Below are positions 1 through 10,180 of a stretch of DNA of 64,000 nt, piece after piece. Below the pieces are notes generated by a model, which made no database searches, was not told the DNA's origin, and saw only the letters and a list, made by a program, of their open reading frames with translations. This DNA comes from Tubulanus polymorphus (taxonomy: Eukaryota > Nemertea > Palaeonemertea > Tubulaniformes > Tubulanidae): positions 17,578,001 through 17,642,000 of the forward strand of contig NC_134025.1 in NCBI RefSeq assembly GCF_964204645.1, in the 5' to 3' direction. The position numbers and the translations under genes are program-made. Each line of letters begins with the position of its first letter. The first letter of the stretch is position 1.

Positions 1-497
1 TTATCATTTTCTTAATCTAATACTAACTTATTTAAGCTATTGTTTTTCTATTTTAATCTATTTAAAATATTATTTAACCCAGTTAGCAACTAGAAACAAT
101 AACTAGTATCATTCTAAAGATAAATAACATAGTCTAGAGCTGTGTAAAGAATGATTCATCTGATAGATTTTATATATTTCTATAAAAATAAATATATATT
201 TGTATATAAATTATACATTTCCAGTATTGAAATATAAAATACATTGATAGAAAATGTAAATTATATTAGCTGAAAATATAAAATATATTAGTTAAAAAAT
301 ATGAATATGAAAGAATTTAGAATGTGTATAAGTGTATGAGTGTACGAATGGTACGAATGGTATGAATGGTACGAGTCTTCCAATTCGTACACTCGTACAC
401 TTATATTCATACAATTCATATGATAAATTAAGAATAAGACTGTTAAATTGGCTGAAAATATAAAATATATTGGTTGAAAATGTATAAAATATTAGTT
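1..497. other. AT-rich non-coding DNA with an inverted repeat
   Basis: No coding region is visible. An imperfect inverted repeat has arms at 328-349 and 383-404 (22 bp, one mismatch); its loop contains three copies of a GGTACGAAT-like word. Two related stretches around 260-300 and 450-490 share a GCTGAAAATATAAAATATATT word. Confidence 0.6.
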
Positions 498-603
498 AAT
501 TAAACTAGGGGTCCAGGGACACCATGCCCACTTGGGAAGTGGTTCCAAATAATTAAACTAGGGGTCCAGGGACACCATGCCCACTTGGGAAGTGGTTCCA
601 AAT
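498..603 (+). repeat. Exact 53-bp tandem duplication at the head of R1
   Basis: Positions 498-550 and 551-603 are identical. The duplicated unit contains the left terminal sequence of repeat family R1 (CTAGGGGTCCAGGG and CCCACTTGGGA), so the element end was duplicated after or during insertion. Confidence 0.9.
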
Positions 604-1683
604 GCTCAACAATCTAACAATTTCAATATTCAACGCCCCCTGGTGACCATATACAAAAACCAATGACCTTGAAACTCACCACAATCATAGAAAATGTCAG
701 CAGCTACGATTTTGTAATTGATTGTGATAGCAAAATATGCCTCGTTACCAATTCAATATGGAAATACTAAGTTATTCTACTATTCAACGCCCCCTGGTGA
801 CCATATTCTAAATCCAATGACCTTGAAACTCACCACAATCATAGAACATGTCACTAACTATAACTTTGTAATTGATCATGGTAACAAAATATGCCTAGGT
901 ACCAATGTAATAAGGAAATACTAAGTTATTCTACTATTCAACGCCCCCTGGTGACCATATAGAATAACTAATGACCTTAAAACTTGCCACAATCATAGAT
1001 GATGTCATGAGCTACAACTTTGCAATTGATTGTGGTTACAAAATATGCATTGATACGAATATAATATAGAAATACTAAGATATTGTATTATTCAAGGCCC
1101 CCTGGTGGCCATATACAAAAACCAATGATCTTGAAACTCACCACAATCATAGAACACGTTATGAGCTACATGTTTCTAATTGATTGTGGTAACAAAATAC
1201 TCTTAGCTATCAATATAATGTGGAAAAACTTTTTCCTACCTACGAATGAGTACTGATGACACCAAGATGGCCGCCAATTGCGTCATAATTGACATTTTTG
1301 GGCAGTAAAAAAGGTCATAGGACGGTCATCTTGAGTCCGATCGACCCAATTTTTGTTATGCTGATGGGCCCTGGGGGATTCACATACATCCGAAAGATCA
1401 AGGTTATTGATCAAAGCGTCTTCAAAATTTCCCTCATAAAGTTCAAAAAGTGTAAAAAGTGTTGATTTTGGCGAACAACAATGGCTGCCAGTCAGTTATC
1501 TTGATTCTGACAGGGCCAGTTTTTTAGGCTGAAGATGTGTCTAGGGTAGATACATGTGTAACCCAAATATCAAAACATTACATTGAAGCGTCTTCAAAAC
1601 TTCCCAAAATAACTGGATTCTGTCTATGGACGGACGGACGAAAAGTGAACGCAATAGCCTGCTGGGACTAGTCCCAAGTGGGC
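506..1683 (+). mobile_element. R1 repeat element, copy 1 (modular, ~1.2 kb)
   Basis: The element begins CTAGGGGTCCAGGGACACC and ends TCCCAAGTGGGC at 1672-1683, which is the reverse complement of GCCCACTTGGGA near the left end (579-590), so the ends form a 12-bp subterminal inverted repeat. The left half is four degenerate tandem modules of about 155 bp, each starting near CAACGCCCCCTGGTGACC (about 631, 787, 941 and 1096). The right half has GGACGGACGG and a perfect palindrome GGGACTAGTCCC at 1664-1675. Other copies lie at 36093-37195, 45294-46190 and 59345-59925. No transposase is seen, so it is probably non-autonomous. Confidence 0.75.
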
Positions 1684-1696
1684 TAAAAAGGGGGTT

Positions 1697-1912
1697 AGGT
1701 ATTAATGTATTAAATACGTATTAGATACGCATTAGATACAAATTATGCTTTATTTCTGGCAAGAGTGATATTAGTTAGTTAGTTTATTAAATTTTTAGTT
1801 GAATTCTAGTTAAATGTAAAGAAATTAAATATTAACAAGAAATATTAGAAAAACATTAGAATTATAATAAGTTTCTAATACGTATCTAATACGTATTTAA
1901 TACGTATACATA
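1697..1912. mobile_element. Small MITE-like inverted-repeat element
   Basis: Arms of roughly 35 bp rich in TAATACGTAT words at about 1703-1738 and 1872-1907 are reverse complements with few mismatches, separated by about 130 bp of AT-rich DNA. This foldback layout fits a MITE; target duplications are not clear. Confidence 0.5.
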
Positions 1913-2002
1913 TTTCGATTTTGAATTTAGGTACTGCTTCTTCAGTCTTCATTTTTATAACAAAACTTTTATTAAAATGAATTTTCTACATTATTTATAT
2001 TT

Positions 2003-2270
2003 TAAAATCTAAATTATTTTACTCACACTTTTAATATTAAAATATCTAAACTTTACTCACACTTTTAAAAAATCTTTATTATTTTACTCACACTTTTAAT
2101 ATTAAAAAATCTAAATTATCTTACTCACACTTTACTCACACTTTTGATGTTAAAAAATCTAAATTATTTTACTCACACTTTTAATATTAAAAAATCTAAA
2201 TTATTTTATTCACACTTTACTCACACTTTTAATATTAAAAAATGTAAATTATTTTACTCACACTTTACGA
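2003..2270. repeat. Minisatellite of ~36-bp units
   Basis: Repeated units carry AAATCTAAATTATTTTACTC followed by ACACTTTTAATATT, in about seven variably complete copies. Some units are truncated to TACTCACACTT. Confidence 0.85.
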
Positions 2271-2413
2271 ATTTATATATATATCATTCCTTTCTTTCGC
2301 GGGAACTTTAAGTAACTTTGAGCACCTCATTTATATACTAAATTTTTTATTAAAATAAGTTAAAAATTGAAAAAGAGTTAGAGTTCGCTGAAACCTAGAA
2401 TAATTTTTTACCC

Positions 2414-2626
2414 TTATTGGTTACTGAATGATTTATTACATGTATCACATTTATATATTTCGTTTTCATTCTTTAATTCCTCTAATTTAGTTTCTAATAT
2501 ATAATCATTATATTCTAATTTCAATTTATTTTCAAAATGTGTTTTAGTTTTATTATGTTTTGCTTTTTGAGATTTATCTATATTGATTTTACATCTTGGA
2601 CAGTAGTACCTCTTATTTGCTTCCAT
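2414..2626 (-). CDS. Small zinc-finger-like ORF, possible remnant
   Basis: This 70-codon frame has two cysteine pairs. The first is C-x2-C followed by H-x5-H (residues about 9-30), the spacing of U1-type or single C2H2 fingers. The second, C-x2-C in YKCDTCNKSF near the C-terminus, is followed by the stop and has no histidine pair, so the protein appears truncated. The middle is Lys/Asn/Glu rich. I do not recognise a gene. The frame lies in AT-rich DNA between a minisatellite and an inverted repeat, which favours a remnant of a mobile or viral-type gene over a cellular gene, but it may be fortuitous. Confidence 0.35.
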   Translation of the reverse strand: MEANKRYYCPRCKINIDKSQKAKHNKTKTHFENKLKLEYNDYILETKLEELKNENEIYKCDTCNKSFSNQ

Positions 2627-2737
2627 TTTAATATCAAATTTTTTATTAAAATTGATTTTAGAAGTAATTCATATATAAAATTTTCATTTATATATGTTAT
2701 TCATTTATATGTTATTCATATATATGGAATTATTAGA

Positions 2738-2855
2738 GTAATTGTATATATAGGCTTTCATATAAATAAATTCGAGTGTGCGAGAATTTATTTTTATTTT
2801 TTATGAGCTCGACCCTTCGACCTTTGGTATGAAAGCCTATATATATACAATTACT
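2738..2855. repeat. Inverted repeat, ~25-bp arms
   Basis: The left arm (about 2738-2763) and right arm (about 2828-2855) share GTATATATAGGCTTTCATA in opposite orientation, with AGTAATTG/CAATTACT at the outer edges. The loop is about 65 bp. It resembles a small foldback element. Confidence 0.65.
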
Positions 2856-3459
2856 GCTAGGCTTGTAATAGAATCACAGGCTGCATAGTTTTTAATCAAT
2901 ATTTGACTGCTAGACGAAGGACGCACATATCAAATAATTTTTCTCGCATGGTTTTACATGCTGTTCAAACCATATAATTAATAAACAATATAAATTAATG
3001 AACGATGCAATTAATAAAACTATGCAATTGTAATGGTCATGTTGTCTTACTTGGCATGGTCATGTTGTCTTACTTGGTATCATAGGGTTCTTGGCGAATG
3101 ATTAAGGGAAATTTATGCACTTCAAAACATTCATCAGTACGAACACTTAGCCTTGTTTCTAAAATCCTGACAGTAGCATTTTGTTTTTGCCTTGTGAACA
3201 CATGTATATTACTATGCAGTGATCAGGTTTCTAATGAGTTATTCCCTGAAAATTAGCCATTTCATAATATCATGGCTCTATAAGAAATATGAACAGTTTT
3301 GGAGTCAAGCATCTAGCCAAGACTTGGATGACTCTGAGACTTAGATTTATCTACTGATACATAATTAGGGTTTTCGGTTACATCACAGAAATTCGCATGT
3401 TTATTATTATTATTGACAATTGACGTCAAAACTGCAAAGGCTTTCTTACATAACCGCTG

Positions 3460-3606
3460 TTCCGATACAATCCGTTTTATTTCATTTAGCTCACTTCGAT
3501 CTATAGATACTGCATGGGAATTTCGATGAATCAAAGTTACAAAAGCACTGTTGGGCCGTAAACATCGAAAATTGAGCCCCATTGAATAAGGCAACATGTT
3601 TTTCTG
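3460..3606 (-). pseudogene. Exon-like frame conserved in all copies of unit K
   Basis: The minus strand encodes a frame containing NFRCLRPNSAFVT and SIDRSELNEIKRIVSE. The homologous frame is recognisable in three other copies (about 34850-34990 minus, 45057-45195 plus, 59205-59335 minus). Three of the four copies (not 3460-3606) end it at a GGTAAG or GGTAAC junction that resembles a splice donor. The protein is not recognised. A captured exon or a gene fragment of the mobile unit is possible; chance openness of a related repeat is the alternative. Confidence 0.35.
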
Positions 3607-3654
3607 AGTCGTCATCCCGAAATCCACTGCAGGCTGCTCACTTACATTATCAAT

Positions 3655-4200
3655 TCAAGTATAAATAAACAAATTTATTGCCACAAGACTTCACTTTCAG
3701 CCGCGGTCTTCAAACAGTAATTTTAACTATTTTCTTCATTGCTACACTTTATTGATCCATAGGATATTTACTACTCTAAATATTATACGCACTGTTGAGC
3801 TGTAAAGATCGACGAATCAACGTGTGTCTTTACATCGTCGTTCCATGGATCTGCAGCAAGGTTTCCTTGCCATGAGAATCAAATCAAGTACAAATAAATT
3901 TATTACTCCCACTGATTTGGCAGCGGGCTTCAAAGAGACAGTCAAACAATATTCTAATTTCCTTTACTAAATTTTCCGGATATTTACTATGATGAATTAT
4001 TTAAGTACCGGCACCAGTCGTAGGCCTTAACTAAACACGCCAAACAGATGCAGCGGAGAAAAGCTGTAGTGTTGATGAGGTATCAAAATGAATGAATTTA
4101 TTACTACCAGTGATTCGACTGCTGACTTCAACCAATCAATATTCTAGTTGTCCTACAGTACATACCGATTTTACCAAATCCACAGGTCATTTACTAAATA
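3655..4200. repeat. Degenerate ~200-bp tandem repeats inside LR-A
   Basis: Three successive blocks contain AAATTTATTACTCCCA-like, GCGGGCTTCAAACAGT-like and GGATATTTACTA-like words at about 3655-3770, 3885-4000 and 4080-4200. The same three-block pattern recurs at about 35040-35520 in copy 2. Confidence 0.6.
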
Positions 4201-4641
4201 CCTGTTTATAACACATTCTTATCCATGAGCTGAACTCACGCTTGATATTCGGATTCAGTGTTTCCAATACCCCAGGTGATAGAAGATCGTTTCTAGGCAG
4301 CTTGAAGTGTTTATTGAGGTCCTAAGCGACCTTTGGGTCTACGTTCTTTACTTTTTTAAACAAACACAATATAATTGTTGTGTTTATTAACAGAAACATG
4401 GATTGAACTTCAAACAAAATTTGCAATAGAAAATCCGGCAAGATTGCCAAGGCACGTAGTACAAAAGATTTGTTTCTTCATCCAAAAATGAAATTGATTT
4501 TACAAATGGAATACACCCTGAGACCCAACCCTATAATATAAAGGTGTAGGAATACAATGTTTAGGAAAGCTAAAGCGCAATAGGCCTAAGCCTCCTCTGT
4601 CGGGATGCTAGGCCTACGCGCATACGTAGGCCTACATAGGC

Positions 4642-5710
4642 TAAACAAGAGGCCCCAAGGCCTTGAAGCATTGGTAGATTATACTGTGGTATTAAGTGGT
4701 TATAATGTTTTACATCTGCCGGCAAATCTTCTATGACGATGTTGATTGGGAGGACCACAGACTTAAAGGTCTATTTGTCTAGTACGATTTTATTCCTGAA
4801 AATGAATTTATTTTCTGCCCAACGATTTAGCCTAGGCTAATTGTACTGTTAAACCTCATTAATGCGATTCTGTTAAAAAGACGAAACTAGTTTATTCTGA
4901 TGTTTTCCATCATGTCCCAGCCAAGATATTTATATCAATAAAGATTTGGATACAAAAACCCATTTTTACGCATGAACTGTTAGGCCCCACTGAATAATGA
5001 AAACAAAAATAGAACGATTTTTCTGAATGCAATTGCAAGACCCTCTGATCTTAGAGCTCCAAGCTCTAATGCATGTACGCATGCAAAACGTCACAGAGAG
5101 CGATGCCGACGTTGGTGTCACTGAGGCCGGCTGATGATTGTTTGTTTGTCTTTTTGTTTGTTTGGCTTTACATACGTCGTTTGGATCTTGGTTTCCCAAG
5201 ACTATTCCTATTGGATTTAACCTCACGACGGTACGGCCTTTGAAGTGTTGCCCGCACACTGTTCGCAGCCAGCAGGACTCGAACCCACTTGTCACTCAGC
5301 ATTGATAGTGGATTCAACAGCAACACGCCTTATCTCACTGAGCTACCGAGGCCGTTCCATTCAATTCCAAAAAAACTACAGCAGCGGCAAATAACCATCG
5401 CAATATTGCAATTTACGACAAACAACGCGTAAATTCAATCACTGTTGTTTAACGCATGGAAGAGATAATAAAAGGTATTTTTTCCCGGCGCGCATTACAC
5501 AGCGAATCTCTGCCGAGTGCGTAAGAGGGTGCTACCGCCTTATGAGTGCGCAGCAGGCAGGTAGTGCATCCTGAAGTGAAAACTTAAATTAGAATATAGC
5601 CGAATCGATTTTTACAATGTCAGTCAACTGATTGATGATACAACATGGTTGTTCTCGGCGTTCTTAACAGTAATATTTTCAAATAAACAACTCTGGTAAA
5701 TTGAATAAAA
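4642..5710 (+). mobile_element. CAAGAGGCC-type repeat (family G), copy 1
   Basis: It starts CAAGAGGCCCCAAGGCCTTG, a short palindromic end. From 4673 it aligns with 58097-58620, sharing GGTAGATTATACTGTGG, TCTGCCGGCAAAT, GATTTAGCCTAGGCTA and CAACTGATTGATGATACAAC. The copy here is interrupted by extra DNA containing a SINE between about 4975 and 5560. Unit K copies 2 and 3 lack this block, so it is an insertion. The right boundary is uncertain. Confidence 0.55.
5130..5357 (-). mobile_element. tRNA-derived SINE
   Basis: On the minus strand a tRNA-like head starts near 5355. It has an A-box-like TAGCTCAGTGAG and an exact B box GGTTCGAGTCC (5275-5285 reverse complement). The body runs to an A-rich CAAACAAACAAAAAG-type tail near 5145. 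The anticodon loop does not fold as a normal tRNA, so this is a SINE head and not a tRNA gene. Confidence 0.7.
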
Positions 5711-6289
5711 TGACCTATCTTTATCGGTGATATCGTATCATGGTGGTAGCCTACCGTTTACCGCTTGATGTTTCGTGTCATCATGAAATGGTTTTAGCTT
5801 TAGTAAAGGCGTTCCCGCACGATCACATACGAGTAGGCTGCCGTTCCACTGCTCTAGAAATACGTATTTTGACGCTGATAATTAATCCCAAATAATCCCA
5901 TGAATACTAATGATAGTTGGAATAACAGTGATATCCAAACACTGTGATATTTATAAACCGGAGGTACATAATTTTATGTTTTTCTATTCAGAAGAGGCTG
6001 TTCCCCATTCTTTACTGCCAATGTCAATGCGGACATATCGCTACGCGATTGTTTAACCCGCTCTCATCTACCAGATAATGAACGAGAAAAATGCGATCCA
6101 ATAACTTTTTGGACCATTAAATCAGAAATCTGGCAACGCTATGTTGTGGTGAATAATTGAAACATTTTTTTTATAGTCATTTTTAGCTGTTTCTAATGTT
6201 TTACGTGAACGGAGTGACAATTTGAAGTTACTATGAAAATGAGAAGAGTCGGCGCTATTTTTTCGTACTACTATTTTCGATCCATTTTA
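5711..6289. other. Unassigned DNA inside unit K copy 1
   Basis: No coding potential or repeat partner was recognised here. It is absent from the other two copies of unit K. Confidence 0.4.
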
Positions 6290-6329
6290 TTAGCATTGGC
6301 ATGACGTCATAGACGTCAACCAATGCTAA
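6290..6329. repeat. Hairpin with CRE-like palindromes in the loop
   Basis: A 10-bp perfect stem TTAGCATTGG/CCAATGCTAA (6290-6299, 6320-6329) encloses ATGACGTCAT and a second GACGTC. TGACGTCA is the consensus cAMP-response element; function is not implied in this repeat context. Confidence 0.6.
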
Positions 6330-6885
6330 AAATGAAGATTTCTTTTGAAAAGCTTAGCATTTGTCTGAGCAAGCTTTATCACCCAGAGTTGTTCATTTGA
6401 AGTTTTTCATCAATAATGAACCTCGTATTTAATTCATTCCTGATGACTTAAGTTACTAAAAAGCCCCGGATGACAAGACCTCTTTTTTGTTTGGACCTTT
6501 TTGTTCAAACAAATTTTTGTGTCAGAGCTTTTTCGTTTGTACCGACAATTTTTATTCGGTCGACAAGATAGATTTCATTAGAACAAAACTTTTGTGAAAA
6601 ATTCGTTAAAAAAAATTGTTTTCGCTCAACAAATGTTTTTGGCGGGACCAAAAGTTTTTCGTTCGAACAAAAAGTGTATTGTTCGATCAAACATAATTGT
6701 TTTCATTCGAACTAAATTTTCTCGTCGAAAAATTAAGTTTTTCGTTCAAACAAGTAAATTGTACCATCGATTAGTTTTTCATTCCAAAGAAAAAAGATGT
6801 TCGTGGAACTAAATGGTCTTTTCGTTATAATGAGTAATCTTCATTCGATCAAAATAATCTTCTCACTCAAAAACACAAAGGTAAA
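6330..6885. repeat. R2 block, TTCGAACAAAA-rich, copy 1
   Basis: It is a quasi-periodic array of words such as TTTTTCGTTCGAACAAAA and GTTCGATCAAAC, with palindromic TTCGAA cores. The preceding sequence AAAAATGAAGATT...GATGACTTAAGTTACT matches the left edges of R2 at 37195 and (reversed) 43975. Short frames across it are low-complexity artefacts. Confidence 0.75.
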
Positions 6886-6984
6886 ATATGCCCCTGGGTT
6901 TTCTATGTATCCATATTCATATCATACCTTTTTAGGTTGAAGTTTATTTTGTTATGTTTTTGACCATGTACGGGATAAACTTGT

Positions 6985-7385
6985 TTAGGTCATTTTGGAA
7001 ATTTACTCGCCCCTGTACATTTCGGATTACTCTGTAAATCATTTATCAGGACTGTGAAGAGAAGACCACTTTGGATACTACCTTGAGTGACTCCACTAGT
7101 TAGATCTACTTATTTCCAAGAATAAGCAGCTCTGTTGATTTCGGCCCCCTTTTTTCGATCTGAGAAAACTACTGAGCCATTTAAGTGACCCATCATTGGT
7201 ACCATTTTCTAGAGGCTTGTTTAGTATATTAGCTTTTCGAAATCCATAAAGACTAAATAAGGCCTAACAATCAATTTTCCAGAGTCAAATAACCATCTGG
7301 TCCAATCTTCCAGTAAGCCCAATTGACTGTTTATAGACCTTCATTTTATAAAACCGCGTTGACCGTTGAACAGGATTCTAAATTC
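6985..7385 (-). pseudogene. LINE reverse-transcriptase fragment (copy 1)
   Basis: On the minus strand, disrupted frames contain SLKWLSSFLRS followed by TSGVTQGSI and LLFTVLINDLQ. These match the conserved palm region of non-LTR retrotransposon reverse transcriptases (usually S-G-V-P-Q-G-S and I-N-D-L). Stops and shifts separate the pieces. Related fragments lie at 39037-39340 (minus) and 42345-42615 (plus). The YxDD motif is not seen. The clade (CR1/Jockey/RTE-like) cannot be fixed. Confidence 0.75.
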
Positions 7386-7452
7386 CCTTCACTTTCGTAG
7401 CCTGGTCGGGCTGCTTCGGCATACACGCATTCGTGATCGACACGAACAAGGC

Positions 7453-7497
7453 TGTGCAGAAAACCCGTTATCGCTGCTTTGCAGCTATATTTCCATC
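7453..7497 (-). repeat. Hairpin-bearing end R4
   Basis: The sequence GCAGAAAACCCGTTATCGC followed by GCTTTGCAGCTATATTT contains a GCTGC/GCAGC hairpin. The same end is found at 42316-42350, 46549-46575, 62243-62275 and 62856-62893, in both orientations. Confidence 0.7.
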
Positions 7498-8149
7498 TAT
7501 TTTTGTGAAATGGAATACGTACACAATGAAATACATTCAGTTTTAGGGCAAATTTAGATTCATTGAATCGAAGAAGGTAGCCATTCAGTATGTAGGTTTT
7601 TGAAATACAAGATGGCCACTTGTCTGCCATATTGAATGTCATTACTTTCAAATCAAATATAGTTTATCTTCATGCAAGCACACACAACATGAAAATTAAA
7701 GGATGTCAACTGGTAATTATGTGGTGGTAGTAACACAAACCTCACACACTGATGAGGATAAAGTATAGCTTAAACCATAATATTCCACAATAAAATGGAG
7801 TCATAAAATGCGATTTGTAATCCAACACCAGGTCTCTGAGACATCTCAAGGTTTTGTTGCTTTGTTTAGCTTATTGCCAAAGCCCGATGTTTGTTGTTGA
7901 TATCCCTCCTGGTATAAAGGATCATTCAGTAGTTAACGCATGGACATGAAAAACAGCTTATGTGTTGGCTGATATCAAATGGGTAGGGTAACTGTAAACA
8001 TTGTTTAGTGCCTCTAACCCCTCAAAATGAATGAAACGAGCAGCTAGCGACAAATGGAACTTTGAATTAGTAGGATTTCCAGCTATAAAATACTGATTTT
8101 TCATTTGTGTAATGAGTGCAGGGATGAATTGAGAGACCAATCAAATAAA
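7498..8149. other. Unassigned AT-rich DNA
   Basis: Nothing is recognised except a possible splice acceptor (pyrimidine-rich run ending TCTTCAG) at about 8180, described with the next entry. Confidence 0.4.
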
Positions 8150-8450
8150 AAATTACCTTCTATTGGCTTGATTATCTTCAGTTTTTCTGGTAATCTGAAG
8201 GTATTACCACTACCAGATAGCGCTGAAATTGCACCATCTTTGGACATACTCGTTTCCATTACACAGGTTCCTGGTTCTCCTCCAATTCTAAAAACATTAA
8301 GCCAACAGATTAGCAGAATTTATGCTATTAAAATATCTATTGTAACTGTCAATTCCAAAAAACAGAGAGCAGTTTTATATAGGCTATTGTGTCAATATTC
8401 TGTTTCATCTCAGCAAGGAGTATTGTTCAACGCATCTTGTGAGCCAGGTA
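8150..8450 (+). other. Possible exon of an unidentified gene
   Basis: An open frame continues from 8105 to 8473 and has protein-like composition. It contains FSGNLKVLPLPDSAEIAPSL, DILVSITQVPGSPPILKTL and ISIVTVNSKKQRAVLYRLL. A plausible acceptor (GATTATCTTCAG) precedes FSGNLK near 8180, and a plausible donor (GCCAG then GTAAAAG) follows CEP near 8450. I do not recognise the family. It could be a host exon or a chance frame. Confidence 0.3.
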
Positions 8451-8473
8451 AAAGCCACATCCTGTTTTCATAA

Positions 8474-9526
8474 TATTAGAGAACATGAGCCCCAATGGGT
8501 ATGGCCGAACTGTTGGCTTGTCATACACATGGCAAATGCTCATGGGTTATATTTGTCAAAGTACAATCCATACTCAGAGTCCTGTTTGATCCTCATTTAG
8601 AAGTTTTTTCCTGGATGCCAAGTCAAAAAGTCATGTTGTTTGTCCTGTGTTGACTAGATTGAATCCTGTATGAAAGAAGCACATCGCTTTGTTGCCCCTT
8701 GTAATAATTCCAAAAACGGTTTCACAAAAGAATATGATCTGAACAAAAAATATTGGATATTGTGTAACGAATCTCTTCGGTGGCCTAAATTTACGAATGC
8801 GTATTGGATGTCTCCTTTTGTGGACCAATTTCCATCAATAAACATGAACAATAGAACACAACAATGGGTAAAATGAGTCGAGACCGTGGTTCGACTCCTG
8901 GAAAGATGTACAACTTAACGTTCGAATTCGGGTATAGTCTTATGAATTTAAATGTTCTGCTAAATTGTTTGCAATGGATGTCGTTTCCTCCATTGCAGTG
9001 GTAAATGATGCCTTCTCCATCGTGGTTACGGATGCACCACATACTTGATCCTTATCAAAAATTCACCAGGGCCGAATGTTCACTATCATGCTTCACGAAA
9101 CAAACAGTTAAAGCCTGGGCAACCATCAAAAGGTGTTACCACGGATGCGACCATGAAGCAATCCATACTGGCCATTCCTGCGAACCACTACACATTATTT
9201 ACACGTTACTCCAGCTATATACAGGTATATACAATTGCGACGCTTAAACAAGTTGAGTTTTGATGGTCTGGTCTGGCAAGTTCCTAACTTGAGCGGGTGG
9301 AGCCCTGGGGCCATCCGGCTAGGTAACCAGAAGCGATAAAACGCAAAAACACTCGGCAGACAAAATGTTCACAGATGAGCAGGGTAAGGCTGGTTGCGAA
9401 GGGAAAACGCAACAGGGTACCATTAGGTGTCCGAATAGGTAGGGCAACTGGGTAGCAAGCAGAATGCAGCGGGGTACCACTGGTTGGTGTCCAGTGCATC
9501 CCAATGCAATTCCAAATTGACCCCGA
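8474..9526. other. Unassigned DNA with a family-G-like fragment
   Basis: A stretch at 8480-8575 (GAGCCCCAATGGGTATGGCC ... TTGTCAAAGTACAATCC) resembles 59926-60040, a GAGCCCC-type repeat. Short frames at 8670-8876 and 9005-9263 show no recognisable motif. Confidence 0.4.
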
Positions 9527-10180
9527 TTAGGTGTGGTAAGGATACCATGTCCCCCCATCTAAATGGGCCTTCACTGTCCTGACTACATGGCTGCCTACGA
9601 TCAGCATCGCCTTCCTGTGGTAGAGTATGCCCACAAAGTCATTGTCATCCAGGTCAGGGTGGTCGATCTGGGTGAAACCTGCTCTAACGGAAGGGATATC
9701 AATGCCGTCCTTCCGACAAATGTGTTCCCCCATTTTCTGTATACCGCGAAACAACTTCGGGATTTCCAAGTGAAAAAGAGGAATACCGGGATATCGCTTG
9801 GCCAGCAGGGCATATAACTGGTATAGGTGCTCGGTGGTCTCCCCACAATCCTGGATGTCGTTAACACCGTGGTTGAACACAACCGTAGAACAGGTAACAT
9901 GACTCTGGTGTACGGTGCGGATCGGACCGCCAATACCCTCACACAAATGGGCAATCAGGAACCCATCTGGTGACTTCCAGCCCTTGAACATAGAATCGCT
10001 GAGTAGCAGGCTGGGTCGCTGCCTTGTACTGTCAACTACTCGTTCCTCGAGGCATGTCAGCCTCGGGTCCTGAGCTGACCCACCACATTCGGTCACCATT
10101 GACTTTAGTTCTCTCGACAGCGTAAAGCCATGTCTTGATGCAATGTACGCTTTGACGCCGCAGATGATGGCTCCCACCAC
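9527..10180 (-). CDS. SGNH/GDSL hydrolase-like ORF downstream of gypsy pol
   Basis: This uninterrupted 217-codon frame resembles an SGNH (GDSL) hydrolase. It has a Ser block LLLSDSMFKGW (about residue 78-88), a block III-like NHGVNDI (about 128-134, with the conserved Asn) and a C-terminal D-x-H-type block with His in GILYHRKA (about 185-192). SGNH proteins are typically esterases or lipases with a Ser-His-Asp triad. The frame follows the integrase remnant of the minus-strand Ty3/gypsy element by about 150 bp, the place where such elements may carry a third ORF. Esterase domains are known in some LINE ORF1 proteins; one attached to a gypsy-like element is less usual. It is intact while the pol next to it is broken, so it may be a separate or later insertion. 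Confidence 0.55.
   Translation of the reverse strand: MVGAIICGVKAYIASRHGFTLSRELKSMVTECGGSAQDPRLTCLEERVVDSTRQRPSLLLSDSMFKGWKSPDGFLIAHLCEGIGGPIRTVHQSHVTCSTVVFNHGVNDIQDCGETTEHLYQLYALLAKRYPGIPLFHLEIPKLFRGIQKMGEHICRKDGIDIPSVRAGFTQIDHPDLDDNDFVGILYHRKAMLIVGSHVVRTVKAHLDGGTWYPYHT

Larger units (their letters stand above)
3366..7497 (+). mobile_element. Composite mobile unit K, copy 1
   Basis: In order this copy has a degenerate hairpin end (AGGGTTTTCGGT...ACAGAAA at 3367-3390), an LR-A block with degenerate ~200-bp tandem repeats, an inserted CAAGAGGCC-type element with a SINE, a TTCGAACAAAA-rich block (R2), a LINE reverse-transcriptase fragment, and an end with GCAGAAAACCCG and a GCTGC/GCAGC hairpin. 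The same order occurs at 34737-39340 and, reversed, at 42310-45292. The two outer ends share GGGTTTTCTG in opposite orientation, so the whole block may have moved as one element. Confidence 0.6.

Noticed and set aside
718-924. Similar short frames (PMTLKLTTII...NKICLGTN) in all R1 copies
   Set aside because: They recur because the R1 modules are related at the DNA level. Each module has stops at its ends and there is no start or domain context, so coding is not supported.
506-1683. R1 as a Helitron
   Set aside because: Copy 1 ends GGGCTAA after a palindrome, which resembles CTRR, but copy 2 ends GGGCAAAA and there is no consistent TC start.
5268-5357. Functional tRNA gene
   Set aside because: A and B boxes are good, but the intervening sequence does not form a normal anticodon arm, and an A-rich tail follows, so it is a SINE head.
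8670-8876. THAP- or transposase-like ORF
   Set aside because: Cys and His spacing does not fit a THAP domain and no other motif is present.
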